64,000 bases of DNA from Trujillonella endophytica (lineage in GTDB: Bacteria; Actinomycetota; Actinomycetes; Mycobacteriales; Geodermatophilaceae): positions 62,001 through 126,000 of the forward strand of contig NZ_FOEE01000011.1 in NCBI RefSeq assembly GCF_900110555.1, in the 5' to 3' direction. Shown here piece by piece: positions 55,127 to 63,010 of this stretch. Positions within the stretch are counted from its first letter, which is position 1. Each line of letters begins with the position of its first letter. The position numbers and the translations under genes were made by a program. The notes below the pieces were generated by a model. It was not told the DNA's origin, did not search any database, and worked only from the letters and a program-made list of their open reading frames with translations.

Positions 55127-56591
55127 CCGGAGTCCTCGCACCAGCGGTTCCACGTGGAACCCGGCCGGGACCGCGGGATGGCGGTCGCCGCGCTGGCCCG
55201 CGGACCTGCCCGGCGGGCCGGACTTCTCGGCGATCCGGGCGGAGTTCGACGTCGCGGAGTCGTTCCCCGCCGACGTGCTGGCCGAGGCGGAGGCGATGGC
55301 CGCCGCCCCGCCGCTGCCGGACGTCGACGCCACCGATCTCCCGCTGGTCACCGTCGACCCGGTGGGCAGCCGCGACCTGGACCAGGCGGTGCACCTGCGG
55401 CGAGAGGGCGCGGGGTACCTGGTCAGCTACGCGATCGCCGACGTCGGTGCCGTCGTCCGTCCGGGGAGCGCCCTCGATGCCGAGGCCCGCCGCCGCGGCT
55501 CGACGCTGTACACCCCCGACCGGCGCGTGCCGCTGTACCCGCCGGTGCTCTCCGAGGGTGCGGCCAGCCTGCTGCCCGACGAGGTGCGGGCGGCGGCGCT
55601 GTGGACGATCCGGCTCGATGGCGACGGCGACGTCCGCGCGATCGACGTCCGCCGGGCCCGGGTCCGCAGCCGAGACCAGCTCGCCTATCCCGATGTGCAG
55701 GGCCAGGCCGACTCCGGCGGGCTGCCGGAGGCCATCGCGCTGCTGCCCGAGCTCGGCCGGCTGCTGCAGGCGCGGGCCGGCGGGCGCGGGGCGATCGAGC
55801 TGGGCACCCCGGAGCAGCAGGTCGAGCACGGCCCGGACGGCGGCTGGACGATCACCGTGCGCGGCGACCTGCCCGTGGAGGGGTGGAACGCCCAGATCTC
55901 GCTGCTGACCGGCCGGGCCGCCGCCCGGCTGATGCTCGACGGCGGTGTCGGGCTGCTGCGCACGCTCCCGCCGCCGGCTCCGGAGGCGGTCGAAGCGCTG
56001 CGCCGGCTGGCCGGGCCGCTCGGTGTCGACTGGCGGGACGGGGCGACCCCCGGTGCGGTCGTCGCGGCCCTCGATCCCGACCGCCCGGCGCACGCGGCGT
56101 TCCTGGAGGAGGCGGCCACCCTGCTGCGCGGCGCGGCCTACACCCCCTTCGACGGATCGGCCCCGGCCCAGAGCGGCCACGGTGGCGTCGGGGCGCCGTA
56201 CGCCCACGTCACCGCCCCGCTGCGGCGGCTGGTCGACCGGTTCGGCACCGAGGTGTGCCTGGCGCTCGCGGCCGGCCGGGCGCCCGAGCCCGCGGTGCGC
56301 GCCGCCCTGCCGGAGCTCCCCGCGCTGATGGCCGCCTCCGACCGGCGGATCCGGACGGTCGAGCGGGCGGTGGTCGACGCCACGGAGGCCGAGCTGCTGC
56401 GGCACCGGGTCGGCGAGGTCTTCGACGCCGTCGCCGTCGACGCCGAGGGGACGCGCGGCACCGTCGTCCTCCCCGAGCCTGCGATCCGGGCCCGCTGCAG
56501 CGGGCCCCTGACGCCGGGCACCGCCGTGCGGGTGCGGCTGGTGGAGGCCGACGTGGAGCGCCGGTCGGTGCGGTTCGAGCTGGTGGCGTGA
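55077..56591 (+). CDS. RNB-domain ribonuclease (RNase II/R-like)
   Basis: About 504 residues with an RNB 3'-5' exoribonuclease domain: DLPLVTVDPVGSRDLDQAVHL holds the catalytic Asp cluster, and AIADVGAVVRPGSALD, TLYTPDRRVPLYPPVLSEGAASLLPDEVRAA and APYAHVTAPLRRLVDRF are family motifs. It lacks an obvious S1 domain at the C-terminus. The start is uncertain (GTG 55068 or 55077) because it lies in the second 55-bp repeat; about 40 unconserved residues, read across a parS site, precede the domain. Confidence 0.85.
   Translation: MTAPGASQRGTSEERTGRSPRTSGSTWNPAGTAGWRSPRWPADLPGGPDFSAIRAEFDVAESFPADVLAEAEAMAAAPPLPDVDATDLPLVTVDPVGSRDLDQAVHLRREGAGYLVSYAIADVGAVVRPGSALDAEARRRGSTLYTPDRRVPLYPPVLSEGAASLLPDEVRAAALWTIRLDGDGDVRAIDVRRARVRSRDQLAYPDVQGQADSGGLPEAIALLPELGRLLQARAGGRGAIELGTPEQQVEHGPDGGWTITVRGDLPVEGWNAQISLLTGRAAARLMLDGGVGLLRTLPPPAPEAVEALRRLAGPLGVDWRDGATPGAVVAALDPDRPAHAAFLEEAATLLRGAAYTPFDGSAPAQSGHGGVGAPYAHVTAPLRRLVDRFGTEVCLALAAGRAPEPAVRAALPELPALMAASDRRIRTVERAVVDATEAELLRHRVGEVFDAVAVDAEGTRGTVVLPEPAIRARCSGPLTPGTAVRVRLVEADVERRSVRFELVA
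55147..55160. other. parS: parS site 4, inside the RNB gene
   Basis: A perfect GTTCCACGTGGAAC about 47 kb from sites 1-2, in the unconserved N-terminal coding part of the RNB gene. Confidence 0.88.
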
Positions 56592-56613
56592 CCTCCGGGC
56601 ACCTCCCGTCGGG

Positions 56614-56619
56614 GAGGAT
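56614..56619 (+). promoter_or_regulatory. -10-like element of the amidase gene
   Basis: GAGGAT is 6 nt before ATG 56626, matching the spacing seen at other leaderless starts. Confidence 0.3.
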
Positions 56620-56625
56620 GGGGCC

Positions 56626-57387
56626 ATGAGGATCGCGGCCGTGCAGCACGACATCGTCTGGGAGGACCGGACGGCGAACTTCGCCCGGCTGGCCCCGCAG
56701 GTGGCGCGGGCCGCGGCGGCCGGCGCGGAGCTGGTGCTGCTCAGCGAGACCTTCTCCACGGGCTTCTCCATGACGCCGGGTATCGGCGAGCCCGAGGACG
56801 GCCCGTCGTCGGCGTTCCTGCGCGAGCAGGCCGCCGCGCTCGGGGTGTGGGTGGCGGGGAGCTGCCCGGAGATCGCCCCCGACGGAGAGCTGCCGTTCAA
56901 CGCGCTCGTGCTCGCGGGACCGGACGGAACGGTCCACCGCTATCGCAAGCTGCACCCGTTCACCCACGCCGGGGAGCACGAGCGGTTCCGGGCGGGCTCG
57001 GCTCCGGTGACCGTCGAGATCGGCGGCCTGCGGATCACCCCGTTCATCTGCTACGACCTGCGCTTCGCCGACGTCTTCTGGCGGGCCGCGCCCGAGACCG
57101 ACGTCTACTTGGTGACGGCGAACTGGCCGGCCGCGCGCCGGTTGCACTGGCAGGCCCTGCTGCAGGCGCGGGCGATCGAGAACCAGGCCTACGTCGTCGG
57201 CTGCAACCGCGTGGGCGCGGCCGGCGACGGCTCCGCGCACGCCGGGGACAGCCGGATCGTGGACCCGATGGGCGAGCTGCTGGCCACCGCGGCGGGGGTC
57301 GAGACGATCGTGCTGGCCGACGTCGACGCCGCCGAGGTCGCCGCCACCCGCGACCGGCTGCGCTTCCTCCCCGACCGCCGCGCCTAG
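56626..57387 (+). CDS. Carbon-nitrogen hydrolase, omega-amidase-like
   Basis: 253 residues of the nitrilase superfamily. Catalytic triad: Glu in LLSETFSTGFSM, Lys in YRKLHPF, Cys in PFICYDLRF. The SETFSTGFSM segment is typical of YafV/Nit2 omega-amidases, which hydrolyse alpha-ketoglutaramate or ketosuccinamate, a possible metabolite-repair role. Convergent with the CPA1 antiporter 19 bp away. Confidence 0.85.
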   Translation: MRIAAVQHDIVWEDRTANFARLAPQVARAAAAGAELVLLSETFSTGFSMTPGIGEPEDGPSSAFLREQAAALGVWVAGSCPEIAPDGELPFNALVLAGPDGTVHRYRKLHPFTHAGEHERFRAGSAPVTVEIGGLRITPFICYDLRFADVFWRAAPETDVYLVTANWPAARRLHWQALLQARAIENQAYVVGCNRVGAAGDGSAHAGDSRIVDPMGELLATAAGVETIVLADVDAAEVAATRDRLRFLPDRRA

Positions 57388-57406
57388 TGCTGCAGCCGGC
57401 CTTTCA

Positions 57407-59011
57407 TCAGTCCTCCTCGACCACGCCGCTGAGCCGGACCTCCTCGGCGTCCAGCTGGCTCTGGATCCGCACCAGCACGAGGTCGTCGATCCGGTGCTCC
57501 CGGCGCAGCCGCGACACGGCCCGCCGCTTGTCCTGCAGCAGCGCCAGCCGCAGCCGCCGCTCCGTGGCCGCGGCCTCGACGGCGTCGCGGTCGCCGTCCT
57601 CCTCGGCGCCGTCGAGCAGGTGGCCCGCCACCTCGAGGGAGTGCAGCCGGTCGTCGAAGTCCGCGCGCAGCCGGGCCACGACGGTGTCGGGCACCCGGAG
57701 CTCGGCGGCGCGCGTCTCCAGCGCCGCCAGCGCCGCGAGCGCCGCCTCCTGCTGGGCCAGCCGGTGCTCCTGGCCCTCGCCGGGGTCGTCGGGCAGCCGC
57801 GCCCAGCGGACGACGGCCGGCAGGCTCAGACCCTGGACGACGAGGGTGACCACGATGACTCCGAAGGTGACCAGGAGGACCAGATCGCGGCCGGCCAGCG
57901 GCTCCCCCTCGGCGTCGGTCGCCGGGATGGCCAGGGCCGCCGCGAGCGACACCGCGCCGCGGAACCCGGCCCAGGCCAACGGCTGGCGCTGGCGGAACCC
58001 GACCCGGCGCAGCCGCTGGGCGGGCCGGCGGTCCAGCGCCCGGATGACGTAGGGCGTGGTGTTCCCCCAGGCCAGCCGGGTGAGGATCACGACGAGGGCG
58101 ACCAGCAGCGCCGCGCGGGTGCCCGACAGCAGCTCGGCGCCGGTCCGGCCGTCGACGACCACGTGCAGCTGGAGCCCCACCAGCACGAAGAGCGACCCGT
58201 TGAGCAGGTAGCTGGTCAGGCCCCAGAACGCCCGGGACTGCACCCGCGTGTGCGCCCGGATCAGCGTGGCGGGCACCTGGGTGAGCGCGAGGCCGCAGAC
58301 CACGACCGACACCACGCCGGAGGCGTGCAGCTGCTCGGCGGGCAGGTAGGCGAGGAAGGGTGTGAGGACGCCGAGCACGTTCTCCAGGCGCACGTCGTGC
58401 AGGCGGCGGCGGACCAGGACGACGAGCCCCGCGACCGCCAGGCCGACCGCGATCCCGCCGGCGTAGGAGAAGAGCAGCCGCAGCGCCACCCCGCCGGGAC
58501 CGATCTCGAGCTCGCCCACGGCGATGCCGACCGCCACCGCGTAGAGGGCCAGCGCCGTTCCGTCGTTGATGAGGCTCTCGGCCCGCAGCATCGTCGAGAC
58601 CCGGCGCGGCAGGCGGCCGGCCACCGCGGCCACGGCGGTGGCGTCGGTGGGGGCGAGGACGGCGCCGAGCACCCAGGCCATCGGCCAGCTCAGGCCCAGC
58701 CAGTGCGCGGCGACCGCGACCGTCGCGGTCGTGACCAGCACCAGGCCGACGGCCTGCAGCGTGATGACGCGCATGTTGGCCCGCGCCTCGCGCAGCGAGG
58801 TGTTGAGCGACTCCCAGTACAGGAGCGCGGGGAGGAACAGGAAGAGCACGACCTCGGGCGGCAGTTCGACGTCGCCCAGGCCCGGGACGAAGCCGACGAC
58901 CACCCCGAGCGCCAGTTGCACCAGCGGCGCGGGTACCCGCAGGCGCGGGCCGAGCACGCCGCCGACGAAGACCAGGACGCCGACGAGCACCACGATCTCG
59001 AGTCCGCGCAC
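57407..59011 (-). CDS. Na+/H+ antiporter, CPA1 family
   Basis: 534 residues. About twelve helices span 1-400, with the CPA1 core FLPALLYWESLNTS, GAVLAPTDATAVAAV (the conserved Asp), RAESLINDGTALALYAV and WAGFRGAVSLAAALAIP. The cytosolic tail of about 135 residues is helical and coiled-coil-like. It probably exchanges Na+ or K+ for H+. GTG 59011 with CACGAT 6 nt upstream suggests a leaderless start. Confidence 0.92.
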   Translation of the reverse strand: MRGLEIVVLVGVLVFVGGVLGPRLRVPAPLVQLALGVVVGFVPGLGDVELPPEVVLFLFLPALLYWESLNTSLREARANMRVITLQAVGLVLVTTATVAVAAHWLGLSWPMAWVLGAVLAPTDATAVAAVAGRLPRRVSTMLRAESLINDGTALALYAVAVGIAVGELEIGPGGVALRLLFSYAGGIAVGLAVAGLVVLVRRRLHDVRLENVLGVLTPFLAYLPAEQLHASGVVSVVVCGLALTQVPATLIRAHTRVQSRAFWGLTSYLLNGSLFVLVGLQLHVVVDGRTGAELLSGTRAALLVALVVILTRLAWGNTTPYVIRALDRRPAQRLRRVGFRQRQPLAWAGFRGAVSLAAALAIPATDAEGEPLAGRDLVLLVTFGVIVVTLVVQGLSLPAVVRWARLPDDPGEGQEHRLAQQEAALAALAALETRAAELRVPDTVVARLRADFDDRLHSLEVAGHLLDGAEEDGDRDAVEAAATERRLRLALLQDKRRAVSRLRREHRIDDLVLVRIQSQLDAEEVRLSGVVEED

Positions 59012-59092
59012 GGGGGGATCGTGCCGGTCGGCACCCCACGGCGGTACCGGACCGGAGGAGATCCCGATCGGATCCCCTCCGGTCGGCGCGCC

Positions 59093-59458
59093 TCAGTAGC
59101 TGAAGGTGACCGCGTGGTCCTCGCCGATCCACTGCCACATCGGGACCGTGCCGCCGAGCTCGGCGTTCGGCAGCAGCACGCCCTTGTCCAGGCCGCGGGC
59201 GTCGAAGCAGATCGGGCAGACGAGGTAGCGGCCGCCCGCCGCGGCGTAGCGCTCCAGCAGCGAGCGCAGCGGTGGGCAGCCCTCGCACGCCGTGCCGGTG
59301 GCGAAGCCGTCGGTCGCCAGCCGGACCGCCTCCTTGGTCAGGAACATGAGCGTCTCGCGCCCCTGCTCGGCCGCTCCGACCGAGACCAGGAAGGCGACGG
59401 TGACCTTCTCCGGGTCCTCCATCCCCGTCGTCAGGCTGATGACCGCCTTGTCTGCCAT
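59093..59458 (-). CDS. DsrE-family protein with two CxxC motifs
   Basis: 121 residues of DsrE/DsrF-like fold (KAVISLTTGMEDPEKVTVAFLVSVGAAEQG). Two cysteine pairs are visible, ACEGCPP near residue 58 and LVCPICFD near 80, suggesting sulfur relay, redox or metal binding. ATG 59458 has GAGAGGAGGTC immediately upstream. It is divergent from a TetR gene 74 bp away, with repeated operator-like sequence between them. Confidence 0.82.
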   Translation of the reverse strand: MADKAVISLTTGMEDPEKVTVAFLVSVGAAEQGRETLMFLTKEAVRLATDGFATGTACEGCPPLRSLLERYAAAGGRYLVCPICFDARGLDKGVLLPNAELGGTVPMWQWIGEDHAVTFSY

Positions 59459-59476
59459 GACCTCTCCTCTCGGATT

Positions 59477-59521
59477 CAGCACGTCGGTCGTGCTGGCGGA
59501 GAGAGTACGAACGGTCGTGCT
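59477..59521. promoter_or_regulatory. Operator-like repeats between DsrE and TetR genes
   Basis: CAGCACG (59477-59483), 5-nt centre, CGTGCTG (59489-59495) form an inverted repeat. The half-site CGGTCGTGCT occurs at 59485-59494 and again at 59512-59521. The second copy touches the TetR -10. Confidence 0.6.
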
Positions 59522-59526
59522 AAGTT
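59521..59526 (+). promoter_or_regulatory. -10 element of the second TetR gene
   Basis: TAAGTT is 6 nt before ATG 59533; a leaderless start is likely. It overlaps the last base of the operator-like repeat. Confidence 0.5.
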
Positions 59527-59532
59527 GTCAGC

Positions 59533-60162
59533 ATGGTTCTGGTCGGGGATGGCGCGGCCCCTGCGCGCCGGGCACGCGCCGACGGCGAGCGCACACGCAA
59601 CGCGATCCTCCGCGAGGCGGTGTCCCTCGCCACCGTCTCGGGGCTGGACGGGCTGTCCATCGGCGACCTTGCGGGCGCGCTGGGCATGAGCAAGAGCGGC
59701 CTGTACGCGCACTTCGGGTCGAAGGAGGCGCTGCAGCTGGCCACCGTCGAGGAGGCCGGCCGGGTCTTCTCGACGGAGGTGGTGGGCCCGGCGCTGGCCG
59801 CCCCGCCCGGCGTGGCGCGGCTGGTCGCGGTGTGCGAGGCGTTCTTCGACCACCTGGCGCGGCGCACGTTCCCCGGCGGCTGCTTCTTCGCCGGGGCGGC
59901 CCTGGAGATGGGCACCCGGCCCGGCCCGGTCAAGGAGCGGGTGGCCGCGTTCCAGCGCGGGTTCGTGCAGTTGCTGCGCGAGGTCGCCGCGGAGGCCGTG
60001 GCCCGCGGCGAGCTCGCCGCGGACGAGGACCCGGAGCAGTTGGCCTTCGAGCTCAACGGCGTGATCCTCGCCGCGCACACGAACTTCGTCCTGCACGACG
60101 ATCCGCACGCGCTCGAGGTCGCCCGCCGCGTCGTCCGCCGCCGCCTGCGCCCGCCCGCGTGA
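59533..60162 (+). CDS. TetR-family transcriptional regulator (divergent from DsrE gene)
   Basis: 209 residues. HTH at about 20-65 (RNAILREAVSLATVSGLDGLSIGDLAGALGMSKSGLYAHFGSKEALQ), then a TetR_C-type domain with the GCFFAGAALEMGTRPGPV segment. Likely represses itself and the divergent DsrE gene through the 59477-59521 repeats. The ligand is unknown. Confidence 0.9.
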   Translation: MVLVGDGAAPARRARADGERTRNAILREAVSLATVSGLDGLSIGDLAGALGMSKSGLYAHFGSKEALQLATVEEAGRVFSTEVVGPALAAPPGVARLVAVCEAFFDHLARRTFPGGCFFAGAALEMGTRPGPVKERVAAFQRGFVQLLREVAAEAVARGELAADEDPEQLAFELNGVILAAHTNFVLHDDPHALEVARRVVRRRLRPPA

Positions 60163-60203
60163 CGGGGGAGATCCGCGCCCGTCACGGGCACGGATCTCCC
60201 CCG
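60163..60203. terminator. Bidirectional terminator between TetR and DUF2382 genes
   Basis: A 13-bp stem, CGGGGGAGATCCG with CGGATCTCCCCCG, encloses an inner GCCCG-TCA-CGGGC hairpin. It starts right after the TetR stop and ends 1 bp before the DUF2382 stop. Confidence 0.75.
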
Positions 60204-60204
60204 G

Positions 60205-61173
60205 TCAGCGGGCCGGGGAGCCGCTCCGGTCGACGACGATCTGCTCGCGCTGCACCTGCTCGGTGACCCGCTCGGTGCCGGTCACGACCTCGGTGCGCAG
60301 CCGCACCCGCTCCACCGGCACGACCTCGATCGAGACGACCGGCCGCTCGGCGTGCAGCACGATCTCCGCGGGCAGGCCGCCGCCCACGGCCGGGATCGGC
60401 GCGGTGGACGGGCCGCCGTCGGGTGCCTCGCCCGCATCGAGGGACTCCCCCGGACCGGGGTCGGGCGCGTCGATCGGGACCTCCTCGATCCGGAACTCCT
60501 CCCGCCGCAGGGGCACGGTGATCTGGACCTCCTCGGTCACCACGTACTTGACGAGCCGCGCGCGGGTGGCGGGCGCGCGCTCGGTGGCGACCCGGAGCTG
60601 CTCCTCGCTGCGCACCATCCCGCCGTCGTGCGGGGGCTGTCCGGCCGCCGGCGTGGGCTGCGGCGGGGGCGGCGGGGGCGGGGGTGCGGCCGCGACGATC
60701 GGGGTCTCGGCGGTGTCCGGCTCCGAGGTGGCCGCCTCCGCCGGTGCCCCGGGTGCGACCGCGGCCGCTGCCGGCACGGCGGCAGCGGGTGCCGAGGGGG
60801 TCGCGGCCGCCGCCGGCCGGCCCGGGTCGGTCCGGGGGGCCGTCTCGGGGGTGGCCGGCAGGGCGGTGTCCAGGCCGTAGTGCCGGCGCAGCGCGGCCTC
60901 GTCCGTCGGGTCCAGGTGGTCGCCGGTCAGGTGCGGCGCCGCCCGGACGGCGTCCTTGGTCACGTGCAGCCGCAGCCCGCCGTCGGCGTAGGCGGCGTCG
61001 ACCGCCGGGACGATGGAGTGCCGCGTGCCGAACAGGCCCGTCGTGACCGCCGCCCAGGTGGGGGCGCCGGTGCGGTCGTCGACGAAGAAGTGCTCGACCG
61101 TGCCGATCCTCTCGCCGTCGGGGCCGTAGGCCGGGCTACCGATGGCGGCCGACACCTCGCGCTCGCTCAACAT
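60205..61173 (-). CDS. PRC-barrel and DUF2382 domain protein
   Basis: 322 residues. A PRC-barrel domain (about 1-90: AIGSPAYGPDGERIGTVEHFFVDDRTGAPTWAAVTTGLFG) is joined by an Ala/Pro-rich linker, with eight consecutive prolines, to a DUF2382 domain (SEEQLRVATERAPATRARLVKYVVTEEVQITVPLRREEFRIEEVPI). Such proteins are linked to stress tolerance in radiation- and desiccation-resistant actinobacteria, but the mechanism is unknown. ATG 61173 has AGGGGAG 7 nt upstream. Confidence 0.87.
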   Translation of the reverse strand: MLSEREVSAAIGSPAYGPDGERIGTVEHFFVDDRTGAPTWAAVTTGLFGTRHSIVPAVDAAYADGGLRLHVTKDAVRAAPHLTGDHLDPTDEAALRRHYGLDTALPATPETAPRTDPGRPAAAATPSAPAAAVPAAAAVAPGAPAEAATSEPDTAETPIVAAAPPPPPPPPQPTPAAGQPPHDGGMVRSEEQLRVATERAPATRARLVKYVVTEEVQITVPLRREEFRIEEVPIDAPDPGPGESLDAGEAPDGGPSTAPIPAVGGGLPAEIVLHAERPVVSIEVVPVERVRLRTEVVTGTERVTEQVQREQIVVDRSGSPAR

Positions 61174-61370
61174 GGGTGGGCTCCCCTCTGGCGTACCGCC
61201 CCGCGGACGGTTCTCGGAGGGAGCGTGCCCACCGGCCGGGTGGAGTGAACATCCGGGAGGGGGACGCCGTCGCCCCGGGTGGCCTACCGTCGGCCCAGAC
61301 CGGCGCACCGGGACGACGCGCGGGCGACAACCGGCGCCTGCGGACCCGGCGCAGCGAGGAGGACGACGCG

Positions 61371-62966
61371 GTGGTCGGGCACGTGGAGATCGAGCGGAAG
61401 GTCGAGCCGGGGCCGGGCTTCGTGCTCCCCGACCTCAGCACCGTCGAGGGCGTGTCGGCGGTGGGGGAACCGGTCGAGCACCACCTGGCGGCCACCTACT
61501 TCGACACCGCCGACCTGCGGCTGGCCCGCGCGCGGATCACGCTGCGCCGGCGTACCGGGGGCACCGACGCCGGCTGGCACCTGAAGCTCCCCGCCGAGGG
61601 CTTCGCCCGCCAGGAGCGCCACCACCCGCTCGGCCCCCGCCGCGCCCTGCCGCCCAAGGCGGTCCTGGAGCCGGTGCTGGGGATCGTCCGCAGCGTTCCG
61701 GTGGGCGCGGTGGCGACCCTGGACACGACCCGGGTGGTCACGACGGTCCTCGGGGAGGACGGCCGGGTGCTGGCCGAGGTCGCCGACGACACGGTCGTCG
61801 GCACCGCGCTTCCCGCCGACCCCGAGGGCGCCGCGACCGTGACCTCCTGGCGCGAGGTCGAGGTCGAACTGGTCGACGGCGACGAGGCGTTGCTGGACGC
61901 CCTCGTCGCCGCCGTGGTCGATGCCGGAGCCGAGCCGTCGGACTCGCCGTCCAAGCTCGCCCGCGTGCTCGCCGACCGGCTGCCCGCCCTCTCTCCCTCC
62001 GCCACGGCGAAGGAGAGCGGCAAGCGCGCGAAGAAGGGCGGGAAGAAGAAGGCGAAGGCAGCCGCCTCCGCCTCCGCCGCCTCCACCGCTGCCGACGTGG
62101 TGCTGACCGCGCTGCGCGCGCAGGTCGAGGCCCTGCAGGCGGCCGATCTGCTGGTCCGCACCGGGCACCCGGACGGCGTGCACGACCTGCGCGTCGCCTG
62201 CCGGCGGATCCGCAGCATCCTGGCGGCGTTCCGGCCGGTGCTCGAGCGCGAGGCCACCGACCCGCTGCGCGAGGAGCTCCGCTGGGTCGGCGCGGCCCTG
62301 TCGGCGGCACGCGACGGCGAGGTCGCCCTGGCCCACCTGCGGGCCCTCGTCGACGCGCAGCCCCTGGAGCAGGTGCGCGGACCGGTCGTGGCGCGCCTGC
62401 AGACGGCCGCCGTCCAGGATGCCGAGGCCGGCCGCCGGAAGGCGCTGCGCACGCTGGCCGACCGGCGCTACCTCGCCGTGCTGGACGCGCTCGACGCCCT
62501 GCTCGCGGAACCGCCCCTGGCCGCGGCGGCGGGGGAGCCCGCGGGTCCGGTGCTCGCCCGCGCGATCCGGGGCTCCGGAAAGCGGCTGGCCGAGCGGATC
62601 GCTGCCGCCCGCGCCGACGAGGAGGAGATCCCGCACGAGGACTCCGCGCTGCACGAGGTGCGCAAGGCGGCCAAGCGGGTCCGGTACACCGCCGAGGTCG
62701 CCGTCCCGGTTCTGGGCGACCCCGCCCGCGCGCTCATGACGGCGATGGAGGGCGTCCAGGAGGTGCTCGGCGCCGCGCAGGACACGGTGGCCACCCGCGA
62801 CCGGTGCCTGCGGCTGGGCCGCGCCGCCGGCGCGGCGGGGGAGTCGACCTGGACCTGGGGCCGGATCCACGCGCTCGAGGAGGGGCGCGCGGCCGCCTGT
62901 GCCGCGGCCTTCTGGCGGCTGGAGCCCGGGCTGCGCCCGGTGCTGCGCGCCGCCGCGACGACGTAG
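61371..62966 (+). CDS. CYTH and CHAD domain protein
   Basis: 531 residues. An N-terminal CYTH triphosphate-tunnel domain starts with HVEIERKVEPG (the ExExK signature) and spans about 4-205. A Lys/Ala-rich linker (about 215-245) precedes a CHAD helical domain with conserved histidines (VHDLRVACRRIRSIL, LHEVRKAAKRVRYTAEV) that binds polyphosphate. The pair suggests polyphosphate or triphosphate metabolism. GTG 61371 has GAGGAGG 8 nt upstream. Confidence 0.9.
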   Translation: MVGHVEIERKVEPGPGFVLPDLSTVEGVSAVGEPVEHHLAATYFDTADLRLARARITLRRRTGGTDAGWHLKLPAEGFARQERHHPLGPRRALPPKAVLEPVLGIVRSVPVGAVATLDTTRVVTTVLGEDGRVLAEVADDTVVGTALPADPEGAATVTSWREVEVELVDGDEALLDALVAAVVDAGAEPSDSPSKLARVLADRLPALSPSATAKESGKRAKKGGKKKAKAAASASAASTAADVVLTALRAQVEALQAADLLVRTGHPDGVHDLRVACRRIRSILAAFRPVLEREATDPLREELRWVGAALSAARDGEVALAHLRALVDAQPLEQVRGPVVARLQTAAVQDAEAGRRKALRTLADRRYLAVLDALDALLAEPPLAAAAGEPAGPVLARAIRGSGKRLAERIAAARADEEEIPHEDSALHEVRKAAKRVRYTAEVAVPVLGDPARALMTAMEGVQEVLGAAQDTVATRDRCLRLGRAAGAAGESTWTWGRIHALEEGRAAACAAAFWRLEPGLRPVLRAAATT

Positions 62967-63010
62967 GCGAGGGCCCGCTGTCCCTCGTCGCGCTGCTCGG
63001 CTTCGCCACG

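Noticed and set aside
60640-60690. Polyproline stretch in the DUF2382 protein as a frameshift or error
   Set aside because: The frame continues into a clear DUF2382 domain, so it is a linker.
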